Assembly: GCA_964627535.1 (NCBI GenBank)
Contig: CAZVJW010000013.1
Location: forward strand, 1-64,000
Direction of reading: 5' to 3'
From: UBA1447 sp964627535
GTDB lineage: Bacteria; Bacillota; Clostridia; Oscillospirales; Acutalibacteraceae
DNA: 64,000 nucleotides
Below are positions 62,858 through 64,000 of the stretch, one piece after another. The first letter of the stretch is position 1, and the number at the start of each line of letters is the position of its first letter. A model generated the notes under the pieces. That model saw only the letters and a program-made list of their open reading frames with translations. It had not been told where the DNA came from and did no database searches. A program made the position numbers and the translations under genes.

Positions 62858-63781
62858 ATGGATAGCGACTTATTAGAGAAGGTATTAGATTACGTTGATG
62901 ATCATATTTTTGATAAAATCAGTTTATGTGATCTGTCGAAAATAGCCGGATACAGTCCCTTTTATTTTAGCAGGCTGTTTTCAGACGCGATGGGAATGCC
63001 TGTTACCGGATATATTCGTATCCGAAAATTACAGCATGCCATTGTTTCACTGCTTGAAGGGCATAAGATTCTTGATGTGGCGATGTTGTATGCATTTGAC
63101 TCACATGAAGGATTCACACGATCATTTACGCAACTTTTTGGTTCAACGCCCCGCACAGTTCGGAAATTTCTCACTTCCTATACGGTGCCAAAATATGTTA
63201 TTCCAATAAATACGAACAGGAGCTCAGTTATGAAAAAAATAGACCAAGAGGACCTTCAAACCAATATGCATCAACTTGTTTTTGAAGTTTTGAATGAATC
63301 TCTGGAAGAAGCCGGAGCCGGTTTTTGCACTAAAATCGAGCTTTCTCTTTTGTCTGATGGCAGTGTAAAAATAAGTGATAACGGTAGAGGTATACCTTTA
63401 TCCAAAAATTTGCATGCAAGTAAAGCCGTATTGGATAAAATATTGGCCGGAAGTCCGATAACAAATGCGGAATACAGTCAAATGGGTGACCTTGTGCAGG
63501 CAGGTTTGCAAACTGTTAATTCTCTGTGCGAGACCTTGCATGTTACTGTCAACAGAGATGAAAGTAAATTTGAACAGGATTATGTTCGCGGGGTTGCCCA
63601 GCACGATCTTTATATAAGAGATTGCATTTGCACTTCAGGAACCGAGATTATTTTTAAACCTGACACGACAATATTTAAAGATACAATGTTTTCTCAAGAA
63701 ATTATTTGTGATTGGGTAAAAAAACAATCGAGGGATATTTTAAATCTTGATATCAGTGTACAGAGAATTAACGGGTATTGA
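62858..63781 (+). CDS. AraC-type DNA-binding domain fused to a degenerate GyrB-like (GHKL) ATPase domain
   Basis: 307 residues from the ATG with GAGGTG six bases upstream (a GTG at 62849 would add three). Residues 8-105 are a standard AraC double helix-turn-helix (CDLSKIAGYSPFYFSRLFSD, LDVAMLYAFDSHEGFTRSF). Residues about 135-307 match the N-terminal ATPase domain of gyrase B/topoisomerase IV: VFEVLNESLEEAGAGFC, SLLSDGSVKISDNGRGIP (174-180 the ATP-binding DNGRGIP), and SGTEIIFKPDTTIF. The Mg-binding Asn of GyrB (E-V-V-D-N) is Glu147 here, and the GLHGVG lid is replaced by LVQAGLQT, so ATP hydrolysis is doubtful. There is no transducer or toprim domain. An in-frame ATG (63230) with AGGAG upstream could give the ATPase half alone. 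Confidence 0.88.
   Translation: MDSDLLEKVLDYVDDHIFDKISLCDLSKIAGYSPFYFSRLFSDAMGMPVTGYIRIRKLQHAIVSLLEGHKILDVAMLYAFDSHEGFTRSFTQLFGSTPRTVRKFLTSYTVPKYVIPINTNRSSVMKKIDQEDLQTNMHQLVFEVLNESLEEAGAGFCTKIELSLLSDGSVKISDNGRGIPLSKNLHASKAVLDKILAGSPITNAEYSQMGDLVQAGLQTVNSLCETLHVTVNRDESKFEQDYVRGVAQHDLYIRDCICTSGTEIIFKPDTTIFKDTMFSQEIICDWVKKQSRDILNLDISVQRINGY
63218..63232 (+). promoter_or_regulatory. Possible internal translation start inside the fusion gene
   Basis: AGGAG, seven bases, ATG in frame with the fusion gene, exactly at the junction of the DNA-binding and GyrB-like parts. It could yield a separate protein of 183 residues. Confidence 0.5.
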
Positions 63782-63814
63782 TTCTTTTTCATTTGCGCCT
63801 TCAGAATGTTAAGA

Positions 63815-63843
63815 TTGCACAAATAATTGTCTTGTGATAAAAT
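63815..63843 (+). promoter_or_regulatory. Promoter of the last, truncated gene
   Basis: TTGCAC, 17 bp, TAAAAT, 30 bp before the start codon. Confidence 0.6.
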
Positions 63844-63872
63844 TAGTGCATAAAAATGAGAGAAGGTAAAAA

Positions 63873-64000
63873 ATGAAAAAGGTATTTTCGGTTTTCCTCA
63901 CAGTGGCGCTTCTACTCGGTTTATCCGTCACAATCAATGCCGAAAACCCCACGGAGCTCCGCTTCGGCGCGGACGGCAAATTTACGATTCTACAGATTAC
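63873..64000 (+). CDS. Secreted protein, probably calcineurin-like phosphoesterase (5' part only)
   Basis: ATG after GAAGGTAAA opens a frame that runs off the window. The first 42 residues are a signal peptide (MKKVFSVFLTVALLLGLSVT, cleavage after INA) followed by LRFGADGKFTILQIT. That opening matches secreted metallophosphoesterases that read KFxILQxxDxQ next, with the aspartate as metal ligand, but the motif itself lies beyond the edge. It has its own promoter. The family call is tentative. Confidence 0.6.
   Translation, partial: MKKVFSVFLTVALLLGLSVTINAENPTELRFGADGKFTILQI

Overview
The window reads as a chromosomal segment of an anaerobic, low- to mid-GC Gram-positive bacterium of class Clostridia (my best guess is an Oscillospirales-like gut or digester lineage). 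Pointers are the IspH-ribosomal protein S1 fusion gene next to cmk and plsC, the ferredoxin-dependent 2-oxoacid oxidoreductase set, a perfect CIRCE operator at groESL, NrdR, type III pantothenate kinase, an ECF transporter S component, and strong GGAGG ribosome binding sites. A run of exactly 100 Ns marks a scaffold gap, so this is a draft or metagenome assembly. I saw no rRNA, tRNA or CRISPR array.

Layout. 1-3.2 kb: a truncated secreted BspA-type leucine-rich-repeat protein and an O-antigen-ligase-like membrane protein. 3.2-3.8 kb: repeat and IS-remnant debris. 3.8-18.3 kb: a mannose-glycan block, with a five-gene minus-strand operon (propeller/alpha-helical protein, DapA-family aldolase, ChbG/YdjC deacetylase, GH38 alpha-mannosidase, secreted orphan) divergent from manA, then an ABC exporter and a secreted GH92 mannosidase. 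18.4-24.9 kb: pruA, a DUF4091 protein, proC, mscL with a zinc-ribbon tail, hemolysin III and a radical SAM protein. 25-30.3 kb: coaX, an ECF S component, nrdR, a sugar isomerase/epimerase-like TIM barrel and groESL.

30.3-41.2 kb: an accessory island. It holds a type I restriction-modification operon (hsdM, an hsdS broken by an early in-frame stop, an FRG-domain gene, hsdR) and an AAA ATPase with a C-terminal nuclease-like domain. The island is embedded in intergenic repeats, and the repeats on its two sides lie in mirror-image (inverted) order. Two 99-bp MITE-like elements lie on its right side, with partial relatives elsewhere in the window.

41.4-47.3 kb: a small operon of two tandem PHP phosphoesterases plus a CX5R phosphatase, then a MinD-like ATPase leading korDABC. 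47.5-54.3 kb: a housekeeping block (RpiR regulator, HI0933-type flavoprotein, cmk, two plsC paralogues, ispH-rpsA fusion). 54.4-64 kb: secreted alkaline phosphatase, a NimA-like flavoprotein, GH2 beta-galactosidase, a YkuE-like phosphoesterase, a membrane-anchored orphan of about 700 residues, an unusual AraC-GyrB/GHKL fusion regulator, and the start of another secreted protein.

The most unusual items are the AraC-type DNA-binding domain fused to a degenerate GyrB-like ATPase domain (with a possible internal translation start that would release the ATPase half), the mirror-repeat-bounded RM/ATPase island with its disrupted specificity subunit and embedded FRG gene, and the MITE-like repeat family.
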